Shown here: piece by piece, positions 1-6,939 of the stretch
Layout of the letters: each line of letters opens with the position of its first letter
Numbering within the stretch: position 1 is the stretch's first letter
Source: Opitutia bacterium
GTDB lineage: Bacteria > Verrucomicrobiota > Verrucomicrobiia > Opitutales > UBA953
Length of the DNA stretch: 32,156 nt
Assembly (NCBI GenBank): GCA_947456525.1
Contig: CANGRI010000012.1
Span: 1-32,156, forward strand
Direction: 5' to 3'
Made by a program: the position numbers and the translations under genes
The notes under the pieces: generated by a model
Database searches by the model: none
What the model was told of the DNA's origin: nothing
Seen by the model: the letters and a program-made list of their open reading frames with translations, nothing else

Positions 1-1295
1 CCCTTGAAGATGCCGTGGTAGGCCATGCCGTTGAGGATGGCGCCCATCACGTGCTCACGGATGCCGAAGTAGAGGTTGCGGCCGGCCGGGGTCGCGATGT
101 CGAAGTCGCCGACGTCCTTGATGTAGTTCTTCGTCGAGCCGTGAAGGTCGGCCGAACCGGAAAGCACGAGCGGCGAAGCCTTGGCCACGGCGTTGATGCA
201 GGTCTCGCCGGAGACGCGGGTCGCGAGCGAGTTCTTGCCGAACTCCGGGATGGCGGCGAGGAGGGACTGGACGTCGCCGTGGTCGCCTTGCTGCGCCTTG
301 GCGAGGAGGACGGCCTTCTCGGGGTTGGCCTTGGACCAGGCGGCGAAGGTCTTCTGCCATTCGGCGTGCGCGGCGGCCTGCTGGGCCTTGCGGGCGTTGA
401 AGTAGGCGCGGGTCTCGGGGGAGACGTAGAACTTCTCTTCCGGGAGGCCGAGGGCCTTGCGGGAGGCGTCGACGAACTTCACGCCGGCTTCGCCGTGGCC
501 CTTGGAGGTGCCCTGGACTTCGGCGATGCCCTTGCCGATGACGGTCTTGCAGATGATCAGCTTCGGCTTGCCGTTCTTGCTGGCGCGGGCCTTGTCGAGG
601 GCTTCGGCGATCGGGGCGAGTTCGTTGCCCTGCTTGACCGTGAAGACTTCCCAGTTCGCGGCTTCGTAGCGCTTGGCGGTGTCCTCGTTCTGCGTCTTGG
701 AGGCCATCGCGTCGAGGGTGACGTCGTTGGAGTCGTAGAGCATGATGAGGTTATCGAGGCCGAAGCGGCCGGCGAAGGAGGCGGCTTCCTGCGAGATACC
801 TTCCTGGAGGCAGCCGTCGCCGGCGAGGCCGACCACGACGTGGTCGAAGATCTTATGCTCAGGGGTGTTGAAGTGGGCGGCGGCCATCTTGGCGGCGACG
901 GCCATGCCGACGATGTTGCCGGTGCCCTGGCCGAGCGGTCCGGTGGTGGCTTCCACGCCGACGGTCTCGCCGAACTCGGGGTGACCCGGGGTCTTGGAAT
1001 GCAACTTGCGGAAATTCTTCACTTCCTGGAGCGGGAGGTCGAAGCCGGCGAGGTGGACCCAGGCGTAGACGAACATCGAGCCATGGCCGGCGGAGAGCAC
1101 GAAGCGGTCGCGGTTGATCCACGAAGGGGCGGCGGGGTCGTGGCGCAGGAAGTTGCCGTAGAGGACGGAACCGATTTCGGCGGCGCCGAGGGGAAGGCCG
1201 AGGTGGCCCGAATGGCAGGCGGCCACGGCGTCCATGGCGAGGCCGCGGGCTTCGGTGGCGGCGCGGGAAAGGTCGGCGGAATTATTGAGCGACAT
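1..1295 (-). CDS. tkt: Transketolase, N-terminal part (3' end outside window)
   Basis: This gene is missing from the ORF track because it has no stop inside the window; reading the minus strand from the ATG at 1295 gives about 431 residues starting MSLNNSADLSRAATEARG. Transketolase is a thiamine-diphosphate enzyme moving two-carbon ketol units between sugar phosphates in the non-oxidative pentose phosphate pathway, in the cytoplasm. Seen motifs include GHLGLPLG near the N-terminus, SAGHGSM, TGPLGQG and the ThDP/Mg motif GDGCLQEG, followed by the start of the pyrimidine-binding domain (SGSADLHGSTKN). The canonical protein is about 660 residues, so roughly the last third lies left of the window. 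An AAGGA sits only 2 nt before the ATG, closer than an ideal ribosome binding site, but no better start is visible. It is divergent from hisI. The identity is secure. Confidence 0.95.
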   Translation of the reverse strand, partial: MSLNNSADLSRAATEARGLAMDAVAACHSGHLGLPLGAAEIGSVLYGNFLRHDPAAPSWINRDRFVLSAGHGSMFVYAWVHLAGFDLPLQEVKNFRKLHSKTPGHPEFGETVGVEATTGPLGQGTGNIVGMAVAAKMAAAHFNTPEHKIFDHVVVGLAGDGCLQEGISQEAASFAGRFGLDNLIMLYDSNDVTLDAMASKTQNEDTAKRYEAANWEVFTVKQGNELAPIAEALDKARASKNGKPKLIICKTVIGKGIAEVQGTSKGHGEAGVKFVDASRKALGLPEEKFYVSPETRAYFNARKAQQAAAHAEWQKTFAAWSKANPEKAVLLAKAQQGDHGDVQSLLAAIPEFGKNSLATRVSGETCINAVAKASPLVLSGSADLHGSTKNYIKDVGDFDIATPAGRNLYFGIREHVMGAILNGMAYHGIFK

Positions 1296-1371
1296 AGTCC
1301 TTATGCGTAAGGGATAAACAGGCGGGGTTTCCAGCCTTGAATGAGCCTTCAAACCCCTTCAAAACGGACAC

Positions 1372-1779
1372 ATGTCTGACAAAGAACTGGAAGAAGGCCT
1401 GGCGCTTCGACTCGACTTCGGAAAACTGCGGAAAATCGCTTCCGGGCAGGCCGACGTCATCCCGGCCGTCGCCCAGGATGCCCAGACCGGAGAGGTCCTG
1501 ATCCTCGGCTACGTCAACGAACTTGCCCTGCAGACCGCCCTTCGGGAGAAGAAGGCCACTTTCTGGAGTACTTCTCGTAATGAACTGTGGATCAAGGGGC
1601 TGACCTCCGGCGACTTCCTCGAGCTCCTCGAAGTCCGCGTCAACTGCGAGCAGAACTCGATTCTCTACAAGGTCCGTCCGGCCGGCCAAGGCGCCTGCCA
1701 CACGAAGGAAAACGGCAAGGCCCGCTCAGGTTGCTACTACCGTCGACTCAAGGCGGACGGCACCCTCGAGAAGGCCTGA
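1372..1779 (+). CDS. hisI: Phosphoribosyl-AMP cyclohydrolase-like protein (HisI), variant metal site
   Basis: The 135-residue protein matches HisI, which opens the adenine ring of phosphoribosyl-AMP in histidine synthesis in the cytoplasm. Recognisable blocks are PAVAQDAQTGEVLILGYVN (about 31-49), WSTSRNELWIKG (65-76) and GACHT (107-111). The three zinc-cysteine positions appear kept (Cys92, Cys109, Cys121). The usual DCDxD magnesium motif is NCEQN here (91-95), so all three metal-binding aspartates are changed, and the Cys-Cys spacing near the end is longer than usual. No HisE (pyrophosphohydrolase) domain is fused and no other his gene is nearby. There is no Shine-Dalgarno sequence before the ATG; a TTGAAT hexamer lies 35 nt upstream. 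The stop codon is 3 nt from the convergent downstream gene. The family is secure; whether it is the normal enzyme is less so. Confidence 0.85.
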   Translation: MSDKELEEGLALRLDFGKLRKIASGQADVIPAVAQDAQTGEVLILGYVNELALQTALREKKATFWSTSRNELWIKGLTSGDFLELLEVRVNCEQNSILYKVRPAGQGACHTKENGKARSGCYYRRLKADGTLEKA

Positions 1780-1782
1780 ACT

Positions 1783-2511
1783 TCAGCGCCGACCTAAGGC
1801 CTGCAGCACGAGGTCCGTCTCGATGTCGAAACGGATCACGAGCAGCTTGGTCTGCCGCGTGATCCGGTCGGTGCCCGGACGCGCCGCGAAACCGAGGGCT
1901 TCGAAGTCGCCTTGTCTGTCCGTCAGGCGGTTCAGCGCGGCTTCGGCTTCGTCTCCGGTGCGATAGGCGAAGGCGACCGTCGCGACGAGGAAGGCCCCGT
2001 CATCGCTTTCGCCGACCGCGATCGTGGCGGTTTCGGCCTGGGCGCCGGCCTCGACGAGCGCGCGCCCCAGCCAGCGGCGTCGCCCGGCGGCTTCGAGCAA
2101 GCCCTGCGCGGGCGCGGCATGGACGAGCAGGTAGCCATGCGGGACGCCGCGTAGTTGGACGCGTGCGAGGCCGGGAACGAGTTTGCCACCGTCGGAAGGC
2201 TCAAGGGTGCCGCCACGGATTTCAGCGTCACGGTCGGGAATGAAGCCGACGGCGAAGCGTTCCTCGCCGCGCGCGAGTTCGCGGGAGATGCGTTCGCGCA
2301 AGGCCGGGCGTCGTTCGGAGGCGGTGAATTCCGCCAGCGCCCTCGCGACTGCTTCGGCGGAGCGCAGTCCTTTGGTTTCGGCCGGGAAGAGCAGGGCGAC
2401 TTCGCGGCTGCGCGGGTCGATGCCGATCCGGAGATCCGAGGGGTGTGACCATCGCCAGCCCGCTCCGCACGCCGCCGTCAGGAGGGCGAATAGGAGGAGC
2501 GTCCGACGCAT
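1783..2511 (-). CDS. Probable lipoprotein of unknown function, 242 aa
   Basis: I do not recognise this family. The N-terminus MRRTLLLFALLTAAC looks like a short lipoprotein signal with Cys15 as the acylated residue, although the lipobox (T-A-A-C) is imperfect because position -3 is Thr. The mature part is soluble, with no further membrane segment. It lies 6 nt downstream of the 330-residue exported protein gene in the same direction, so the two are probably co-transcribed. The C-terminal halves show a similar pattern (here TKLLVIRFDIETDLVLQAL, there KTAKIDLDYPTDKAVQLI), which suggests tandem paralogs; this is an eye alignment only. No Shine-Dalgarno sequence precedes the ATG. It converges on hisI with 3 nt between stops. 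Confidence 0.75.
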   Translation of the reverse strand: MRRTLLLFALLTAACGAGWRWSHPSDLRIGIDPRSREVALLFPAETKGLRSAEAVARALAEFTASERRPALRERISRELARGEERFAVGFIPDRDAEIRGGTLEPSDGGKLVPGLARVQLRGVPHGYLLVHAAPAQGLLEAAGRRRWLGRALVEAGAQAETATIAVGESDDGAFLVATVAFAYRTGDEAEAALNRLTDRQGDFEALGFAARPGTDRITRQTKLLVIRFDIETDLVLQALGRR

Positions 2512-2517
2512 GGCCGC

Positions 2518-3510
2518 TTACTTCGCCCCGGTGGGCCCGTCCTTCTTGCTCTGTTCGACCGCCTTGATGATGAGCTGCACCGCCTTGTCGGTCGGGTAGT
2601 CGAGGTCGATCTTGGCCGTCTTGTCTTCGCCGCTGATCCGGATCATCTGGAGCAGGTCGGCCAGCATCGCCTGGTTGGCCTTCTCCTCCGCGGTCTTGCC
2701 GTTGTCGCGCATCAGGCCGATGGCTGCGCCCGCCTGCAGTCCGTTGAGCAGGCGCAAGGCGGCCGAAGCCTTTTCGGCGCTGACGAAGCCGCCGGCGATC
2801 GCCAGCTGCAGGTCGGTGGCGTTCTCCCCGAGGACGAGCGAGAAGTCCTGCGCGCCGAAGTCGCCCTTGGTATTGTTCATCTTCGTCGCGTCGGCGTAGA
2901 GGTACAGCCAGCCGTTCTGCGCGGAGGCGAACCTGGCGGCGGTGACGGCGGGGAACTGCGTCGCCTTCTCCTTGCGGTCCGCGGCCTCGAGCGCTCGGTC
3001 GAGGAAATCGGCGCCGGCGATCACGATGAGTTCCGGCGAGTGGGCGACGAGGTAGGCGTCCTCGGATTTCTTGGGCTTCTCGCCCGTGATCTTCTCGATG
3101 AACGGACCGGCTTCCCAGGCTTGGTGTTTGCCGAAGGTCTTTCCGGGGAGCTGGTTGGCCTTCGCGAAGGCGGCGAGTCGCGCGGGATCGAAGCTGCCTC
3201 TGATCAGGACGACGCCGGCCGCGTGCGTTTCCGAGACCTTGCCATCGGGGCCGGGGTAGATCGCCACGACGAGGTCGCGGAGGTCCTTGGCCGTGTCGAC
3301 GCCGACCTTGTCGTTGAGCTTACGGGCGGCCTCCAGGTTCTTGGACTTCAGGTCCGCGAGCTTCTCGACGGCTTGGCCGACCTTCGTCGCGCGGAAGGCG
3401 ACGAGGTCGAAGCCCACGATGCCGACCGCTCCGGCGGGCAAGCCTTCGGTGTTCAGTTCCGCTTGGGCGGTGGCGAAGGCGAGGAGCAGCAGGGCGGCGA
3501 AGGGGCGCAT
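2518..3510 (-). CDS. Exported protein of unknown function, 330 aa
   Basis: The N-terminus MRPFAALLLLAFATAQA followed by ELNTEG is a good signal peptide with an A-x-A cleavage site, so the protein is probably periplasmic or outer-membrane associated. The rest is soluble, mixed alpha/beta in appearance, with two similarly organised parts: an N-terminal part ending in AYLVAHSPELIVIAG and a second part with LQLAIAGGFVSAEKA and a final KTAKIDLDYPTDKAVQLI. I cannot assign a function or catalytic residues. It resembles, in general layout, large uncharacterised exported proteins of Planctomycetes and Verrucomicrobia, but this is not a family call. It is first in a two-gene unit with the lipoprotein gene 6 nt downstream. 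Confidence 0.8.
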   Translation of the reverse strand: MRPFAALLLLAFATAQAELNTEGLPAGAVGIVGFDLVAFRATKVGQAVEKLADLKSKNLEAARKLNDKVGVDTAKDLRDLVVAIYPGPDGKVSETHAAGVVLIRGSFDPARLAAFAKANQLPGKTFGKHQAWEAGPFIEKITGEKPKKSEDAYLVAHSPELIVIAGADFLDRALEAADRKEKATQFPAVTAARFASAQNGWLYLYADATKMNNTKGDFGAQDFSLVLGENATDLQLAIAGGFVSAEKASAALRLLNGLQAGAAIGLMRDNGKTAEEKANQAMLADLLQMIRISGEDKTAKIDLDYPTDKAVQLIIKAVEQSKKDGPTGAK

Positions 3511-3601
3511 GACTTTCGGGGATTAAGCCCTCAGGCCGAAAGGGGACAAGCGGATAGCCCCTGCCGACGTGCGCAGGTCGGGGCTGATTCCATCCGGGCA
3601 C

Positions 3602-3627
3602 AAAAAAGGGCGCCGAAAGGCGCCCTT
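3602..3627 (-). terminator. Intrinsic terminator of the RNA-binding protein gene
   Basis: Reading the minus strand, a perfect 9-bp stem AAGGGCGCC / GGCGCCCTT with a 4-nt TTTC loop is followed directly by a run of T (AAAAAA on the plus strand at 3602-3607). The structure starts 22 nt after the stop codon of the RRM gene. It is the only textbook Rho-independent terminator I found in the window. Confidence 0.9.
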
Positions 3628-3649
3628 GGTAGGAGGTGTAATCCGAGGA

Positions 3650-4102
3650 TTAGTAGCCGCCGCGATCGCCGCCGCCGAAGCCGCCGGAGCGACGTTCGCC
3701 GCCGCCGAAGCCGCCGCGAGAGCCACCGCCGAAGCCGCCACGAGAGCCGCCGCCGAAGCCGCCGCGATCGCCGCCGCCGAAGCCGCCGGAGCGACGTTCG
3801 CCGCCGCCGAAGCCGCCGGAGCGGGGACGGTCACCACCGAAGGAGGGGCGCTCTTCGCGAGGACGGGCGACATTGACCTTCAGGGGGCGACCCATGAAGT
3901 CGATGTTTTCGGTCTTAGCGATCGCATCCTGAGCGGCCTGTGCATTGGCCATGGTCACGAAGGCGAAGCCACGAGGACGACCCGTGAACTTGTCCATCAT
4001 GACTTCCACGGAGACCACTTCGCCAGCCTGGGAGAAGTGAGCGCGGATGTCGGATTCGGTAGCGGCCCAGGGCAGGTTGCCCACGAACAGTTTGTTTTCC
4101 AT
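3650..4102 (-). CDS. Glycine-rich RRM RNA-binding protein
   Basis: The 150-residue protein has one RNA recognition motif followed by a glycine/arginine tail. RNP2 is LFVGNL (5-10) and RNP1 is RGFAFVTM (44-51), with the loop KFTGRPRG typical of bacterial Rbp proteins. From about residue 88 the tail is built of GGFGGG blocks separated by DRGG, SRGG or GERRS units, like eukaryotic and cyanobacterial glycine-rich RNA-binding proteins. Such proteins bind RNA in the cytoplasm and are often cold-inducible; the target here is unknown. The gene has its own terminator, a leader of up to about 140 nt with lower GC than the surroundings, and only a weak AAAAGAT ribosome-binding sequence. The tail contains a long direct DNA repeat, so its length may vary between strains. 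Confidence 0.93.
   Translation of the reverse strand: MENKLFVGNLPWAATESDIRAHFSQAGEVVSVEVMMDKFTGRPRGFAFVTMANAQAAQDAIAKTENIDFMGRPLKVNVARPREERPSFGGDRPRSGGFGGGERRSGGFGGGDRGGFGGGSRGGFGGGSRGGFGGGERRSGGFGGGDRGGY
3655..3818. repeat. 62-bp direct repeat in the glycine-rich tail
   Basis: The segments 3655-3716 and 3757-3818 are identical over 62 bp with a 102-bp (34-codon) period, and the stretch between is built of related shorter units. It encodes the repeated GERRSGGFGGGDRGG block. The period is a multiple of three, so recombination between copies keeps the reading frame. Confidence 0.9.
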
Positions 4103-4208
4103 ATCTTTTGTTTTTGCTTGGTTTACTTACGCCGCATTGCCCGTTTCCGACCTTCGGATTTCGATTTGCCGTCTTAACGACCGTCAACTCACCGGATTAC
4201 TGCGGGGC

Positions 4209-4240
4209 TTGTCTCTTACTTTGGTTATTTTCCGAGACAA
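4209..4240. promoter_or_regulatory. Inverted repeat TTGTCTC-18 nt-GAGACAA between rrm gene and phhB
   Basis: A perfect 7-bp inverted repeat (4209-4215 and 4234-4240) with an 18-nt AT-rich spacer lies in the 249-bp region between the divergent RRM and pterin dehydratase genes. It could be an operator, or a hairpin near the 5' end of the RRM transcript. Function is inferred from position only. Confidence 0.4.
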
Positions 4241-4249
4241 ACCTGACCG

Positions 4250-4280
4250 CTTATAAGGCAGTTAAGGAGGGCTTCGGCAA
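4250..4280 (-). promoter_or_regulatory. Candidate promoter of the RRM gene
   Basis: On the minus strand TTGCCG (4280-4275) and TATAAG (4255-4250) are separated by 19 nt, or 18 nt if the -10 is read as TTATAA. The -10 matches consensus at five of six positions, which stands out in this GC-rich DNA. A start near 4243 would give a leader of about 140 nt beginning with the inverted repeat. The spacing is longer than ideal. The rest of the 4103-4351 gap holds no gene that I can support. Confidence 0.35.
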
Positions 4281-4351
4281 GTTTATTCACAATAGGGGTC
4301 TTCTCTCAGCCCTGCGTTGACTCTGATCGTCGGCCGAAAGAGGCTGTTTTC

Positions 4352-4642
4352 ATGCGCGCAGCTTTGACCTCAAGCCAGATCCAGGAGGCATTGCTCAGCC
4401 TGGATGGGTGGAGGGTAGAAGGCTATAAGTTGTTGAAGGTCTATAAGTTAAACGATTTTAAGGCTGCTTTGGCCTTCATCAATCAGGTCGGGATCGTGGC
4501 TGAGCAGCTCAACCATCACCCCGACATCCATAATAGTTGGAATCAGGTGACTCTTGGTCTTTGCACCCATGATGCGGGCGGTCAGATCACGGAGAAAGAT
4601 TTGACCCTCGCCCGCGCCATCCAATCCATCTCCCTCCCGTGA
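4352..4642 (+). CDS. phhB: Pterin-4a-carbinolamine dehydratase
   Basis: The 96-residue protein fits the family length and signature: EQLNHHPDIHNSW, then His73 in LCTHDAGG and Asp83. The residues His55, His56 and His73 correspond to the conserved active-site histidines. The enzyme dehydrates 4a-hydroxytetrahydrobiopterin in pterin recycling for aromatic amino acid hydroxylases; many bacteria carry it without a known hydroxylase, and none is visible here. The start is supported by AAAGAGG 8 nt before the ATG, one of the best ribosome binding sites in the window. The stop overlaps the GTG start of the next gene (GTGA), so the two are translationally coupled. Confidence 0.92.
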   Translation: MRAALTSSQIQEALLSLDGWRVEGYKLLKVYKLNDFKAALAFINQVGIVAEQLNHHPDIHNSWNQVTLGLCTHDAGGQITEKDLTLARAIQSISLP

Positions 4643-5562
4643 TCGACGACCCCGCAGAGGCTCTGGACATCCTCCTTGAGGAGCTCAAGCGCCAGAAGGC
4701 CGCCGGGGTCCGTCGCGTCAGCGTCTCTGATGATGCGTTGGCCTCGTTGAAGTCCTTGCTCGGCGCCCCGGTCCCGCCTCCGGCGCCGGTTGTTTCGGCG
4801 GCCGCGGCGCCCGTCGTCCGGGCTGCGGCTCCCGCTCCCATCCCCGCGTCGGTCCGTCCCGTGACGCCCGTCGCGCCCAAGCCTGCCGCAGTCGTGGCGA
4901 CCGCGCCCATTCCCGATGCGCCGATCTTCACCTTGCCCGCCGGCACCAAGGCCGAACGCATGCAGGCGTTGAAGCAGATCGTCGACGCCTGCGCCGAGAC
5001 CAAGAAGCACCTGACGCCGCCGCATCGTCCGTTGCTCGGCCACGGTTCCCTGGAAGCCAAGGTCGTGTTCGTCGGCGACGCTCCTTCCCTCGAAGAGCTG
5101 GAGGCCGGCAAGGTCTTCTCCGGCGCCTCCGGCGAGCTGCTCCAGAAGATCCTCGCCGCCGCCGCGATCAGCCCCGCTGATTATTACCTGGCCTCCTCGA
5201 TGGTCTGGCGTCCGGAGCCGCCGACCCCGTACGGCAGGCGCCCGCCCAACGCTCGCGAGCTCGCCTTCAATCTTCCTTACCTCCGCGCGCAGATCGACGT
5301 CGTCGCCCCGCGTGTCGTCGTCGCGCTCGGTGCCCACGCGTTCGAGGCGCTCCATGGCCGTAAGCAGACTATCACGCAGGCGCGCGGCCAGTGGTTCGAT
5401 CTTTCGGGCGTGCCGATGTTGGCGACCTTCCATCCGAATTATCTCCTGCATACGCCCAGCGCCTCCGCGAAGCGGACCGTCTGGGAAGACTTCCTGCAGC
5501 TGATGGAGAAGCTCGGCCTGCCGATCAGCGAGAAGCAGCGCGGCTACTTCGCGACGGGCTGA
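4639..5562 (+). CDS. Uracil-DNA glycosylase, family 4-like, without Fe-S cysteines
   Basis: The 307-residue protein has a short N-terminal helix region, a long Ala/Pro-rich linker (about 43-95) and a C-terminal uracil-DNA glycosylase fold (about 105-295). Recognisable are VVFVGDAPSLEE (143-153; family 4 usually has GEAPG), the FSGASGELL block (160-168), RRPPNAREL, VVVALGAHA, and the base-flipping-loop motif HPNYLL (265-270). Such enzymes remove uracil from DNA. Family 4 enzymes usually carry four cysteines binding a 4Fe-4S cluster; here only Cys118 is near the first site, and the positions in SSMVWRP and ARELAFNL are not cysteine. The start is GTG inside the phhB stop. The family resemblance is good, the activity is inferred. 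Confidence 0.8.
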   Translation: MIDDPAEALDILLEELKRQKAAGVRRVSVSDDALASLKSLLGAPVPPPAPVVSAAAAPVVRAAAPAPIPASVRPVTPVAPKPAAVVATAPIPDAPIFTLPAGTKAERMQALKQIVDACAETKKHLTPPHRPLLGHGSLEAKVVFVGDAPSLEELEAGKVFSGASGELLQKILAAAAISPADYYLASSMVWRPEPPTPYGRRPPNARELAFNLPYLRAQIDVVAPRVVVALGAHAFEALHGRKQTITQARGQWFDLSGVPMLATFHPNYLLHTPSASAKRTVWEDFLQLMEKLGLPISEKQRGYFATG

Positions 5563-5565
5563 GGC

Positions 5566-6891
5566 TCAGCGCACCGAATCGCTCAGGCGGCTGAGCGAGA
5601 AGGAGAGCACCTGCGAGTTGCGTCCGCTCGCCTTGAGCGACTTGCGCCGTTCGGCCGGCAGGTCCGCGAGCGTGCCCGGGACGAAGTCGCAGGCCGACTG
5701 GAAGAAACCCTGCGTCTGCGTCGTGAGCGCGATCAGCTTCTTCGCGCCGAGCTTCTTGGCCTGACGCTTGGCGAACTCGACCAGCTTCCGGCCGACGCCG
5801 CGGCCGTGGTAGAAAGGCTGAACGTAGACCGCGCCGAGCTCCATGGACTTGCCGCCCGGGTAGGGGCGCAGGGCCGCGCAGCCGATGATGCTGTCGTCGA
5901 TCTCGTAGACGTAGAATTCGGCGAAGGACTGCTCGATTTGCTGGCGCGTGCGGGCGACGAGCGCGTCGGTCTTGGCGCCGTGCTTGGCGAGGTTGTAGAG
6001 GGCCTGGGCGTCTTTCTTCTTGGCCTGGCGGATGCGGTCGTAGTCGTTGGCGTGCACCATCGTGCCGAGGCCGACCTTGTCGAAGATCTCGGTGAGCAGG
6101 CAGCCGAAGACGCGGCCGTCGAGGATGTGGGCGCGGGGAACGTCGTTGTCGAGGGCCTTGGCGGCCTGGACGGCCTTGCTGCGGATGCGCGGGTCGAGTT
6201 TGGCGGTCTTGTCCGCGAGCAGGCGCTTGAGGTCGTCCTCGGGCAGGTTCAGCTGCACCACGCCGTCGACCTGCAGGCCGCTGAAGGGCGTGAGGTAGAT
6301 GAGCTTCGAGGCGCCGAGCGCCACGGCCAGCTCCATCGCGAGGTGGTCGCTGTTCACGCGGAGCGACTGGCCTTCGCGGTCGCACACGATCGGGGTGACG
6401 AGCGGGAGGATGTCCTGCGAGAGCATCGACTTCAGGATCGCGGCGTCGACCTTCTCGACTTTGCCCGCGTAGAGATGGTCCACGCCCTTGATGCGGCCGA
6501 TCTTGGTGGAACGGACGGCGTTGGTGATGGCGCAACGCAGGCCGGCCTGGGAAAGGTTCTCGAGCACCGACTGGGAGACGAGGGCCGAAGCCTCGCGGGC
6601 GAGCGACATCGTGGTGGCGTCGGTCGGTCCTTCGCCCTGGATGTCGGACAGGACGATGTTGTGCTCGCCGGCGAGGCCGACGAGCTGCTGGCCGATGCCG
6701 TGCACGAGGACGACCTTGATGGACAGGCTGCGCAGGACGGCGATGTCGGTGACGATGTTCGCGAAGTTCTCGTGCGACACGATCGAGCCGTCGACCGCGA
6801 TGACGAACACGTGGTCGCGGAACATCGGGACGTACCGGAGGATTCCCCGGAGGTCGGTCGGCTTCATGGCGCGCTCACGCTGGCTGGACAT
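5566..6891 (-). CDS. argA: N-acetylglutamate synthase (ArgA type)
   Basis: The protein combines an amino-acid-kinase domain (about 1-285) and a GNAT acetyltransferase domain (about 295-430), the architecture of classical ArgA; at 441 residues it is close to E. coli ArgA. It transfers acetyl from acetyl-CoA to glutamate, the first step of arginine synthesis in the cytoplasm. Visible features are HENFANIVTDIAVL, VVLVHGIGQQL, and in the GNAT part VYVQPFYHGRGVGRKLV, the acetyl-CoA loop. The track starts at a TTG at 6897; I prefer the ATG at 6891 because AAGGA lies 6 nt before it. The classical enzyme is feedback-inhibited by arginine through the kinase-like domain, but this cannot be checked here. 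It converges on the glycosylase gene with 3 nt between stops. Confidence 0.93.
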   Translation of the reverse strand: MSSQRERAMKPTDLRGILRYVPMFRDHVFVIAVDGSIVSHENFANIVTDIAVLRSLSIKVVLVHGIGQQLVGLAGEHNIVLSDIQGEGPTDATTMSLAREASALVSQSVLENLSQAGLRCAITNAVRSTKIGRIKGVDHLYAGKVEKVDAAILKSMLSQDILPLVTPIVCDREGQSLRVNSDHLAMELAVALGASKLIYLTPFSGLQVDGVVQLNLPEDDLKRLLADKTAKLDPRIRSKAVQAAKALDNDVPRAHILDGRVFGCLLTEIFDKVGLGTMVHANDYDRIRQAKKKDAQALYNLAKHGAKTDALVARTRQQIEQSFAEFYVYEIDDSIIGCAALRPYPGGKSMELGAVYVQPFYHGRGVGRKLVEFAKRQAKKLGAKKLIALTTQTQGFFQSACDFVPGTLADLPAERRKSLKASGRNSQVLSFSLSRLSDSVR

Positions 6892-6897
6892 GCTCAA

Positions 6898-6902
6898 TCC
6901 TT
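6898..6902 (-). promoter_or_regulatory. Ribosome binding site deciding the argA start
   Basis: AAGGA on the minus strand is followed by 6 nt (TTGAGC) and the ATG at 6891. The TTG proposed by the ORF track lies inside this spacer and cannot use the site. Confidence 0.7.
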
Positions 6903-6939
6903 ATGGACTCCCCGGCGGGCGGGGCAATACTGATGACGC

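Noticed and set aside
15-1310. 431-aa plus-strand ORF
   Set aside because: It is the antisense shadow of transketolase, which reads clearly on the minus strand with full motifs.
3655-3840. Possible CRISPR-like or satellite array
   Set aside because: The repeats are coding, keep frame and encode the GGFGGG tail; spacers are not unique.
3569-4177. 202-aa alanine-rich plus-strand ORF
   Set aside because: The alanine run comes from the GCC/GCG complement of the glycine-rich RRM tail; the RRM protein is clearly the real gene.
5558-5570. Palindrome GCTGAG-G-CTCAGC at the glycosylase/argA junction
   Set aside because: The loop would be one base, so it cannot form a terminator hairpin; it arises from the two facing stop codons.
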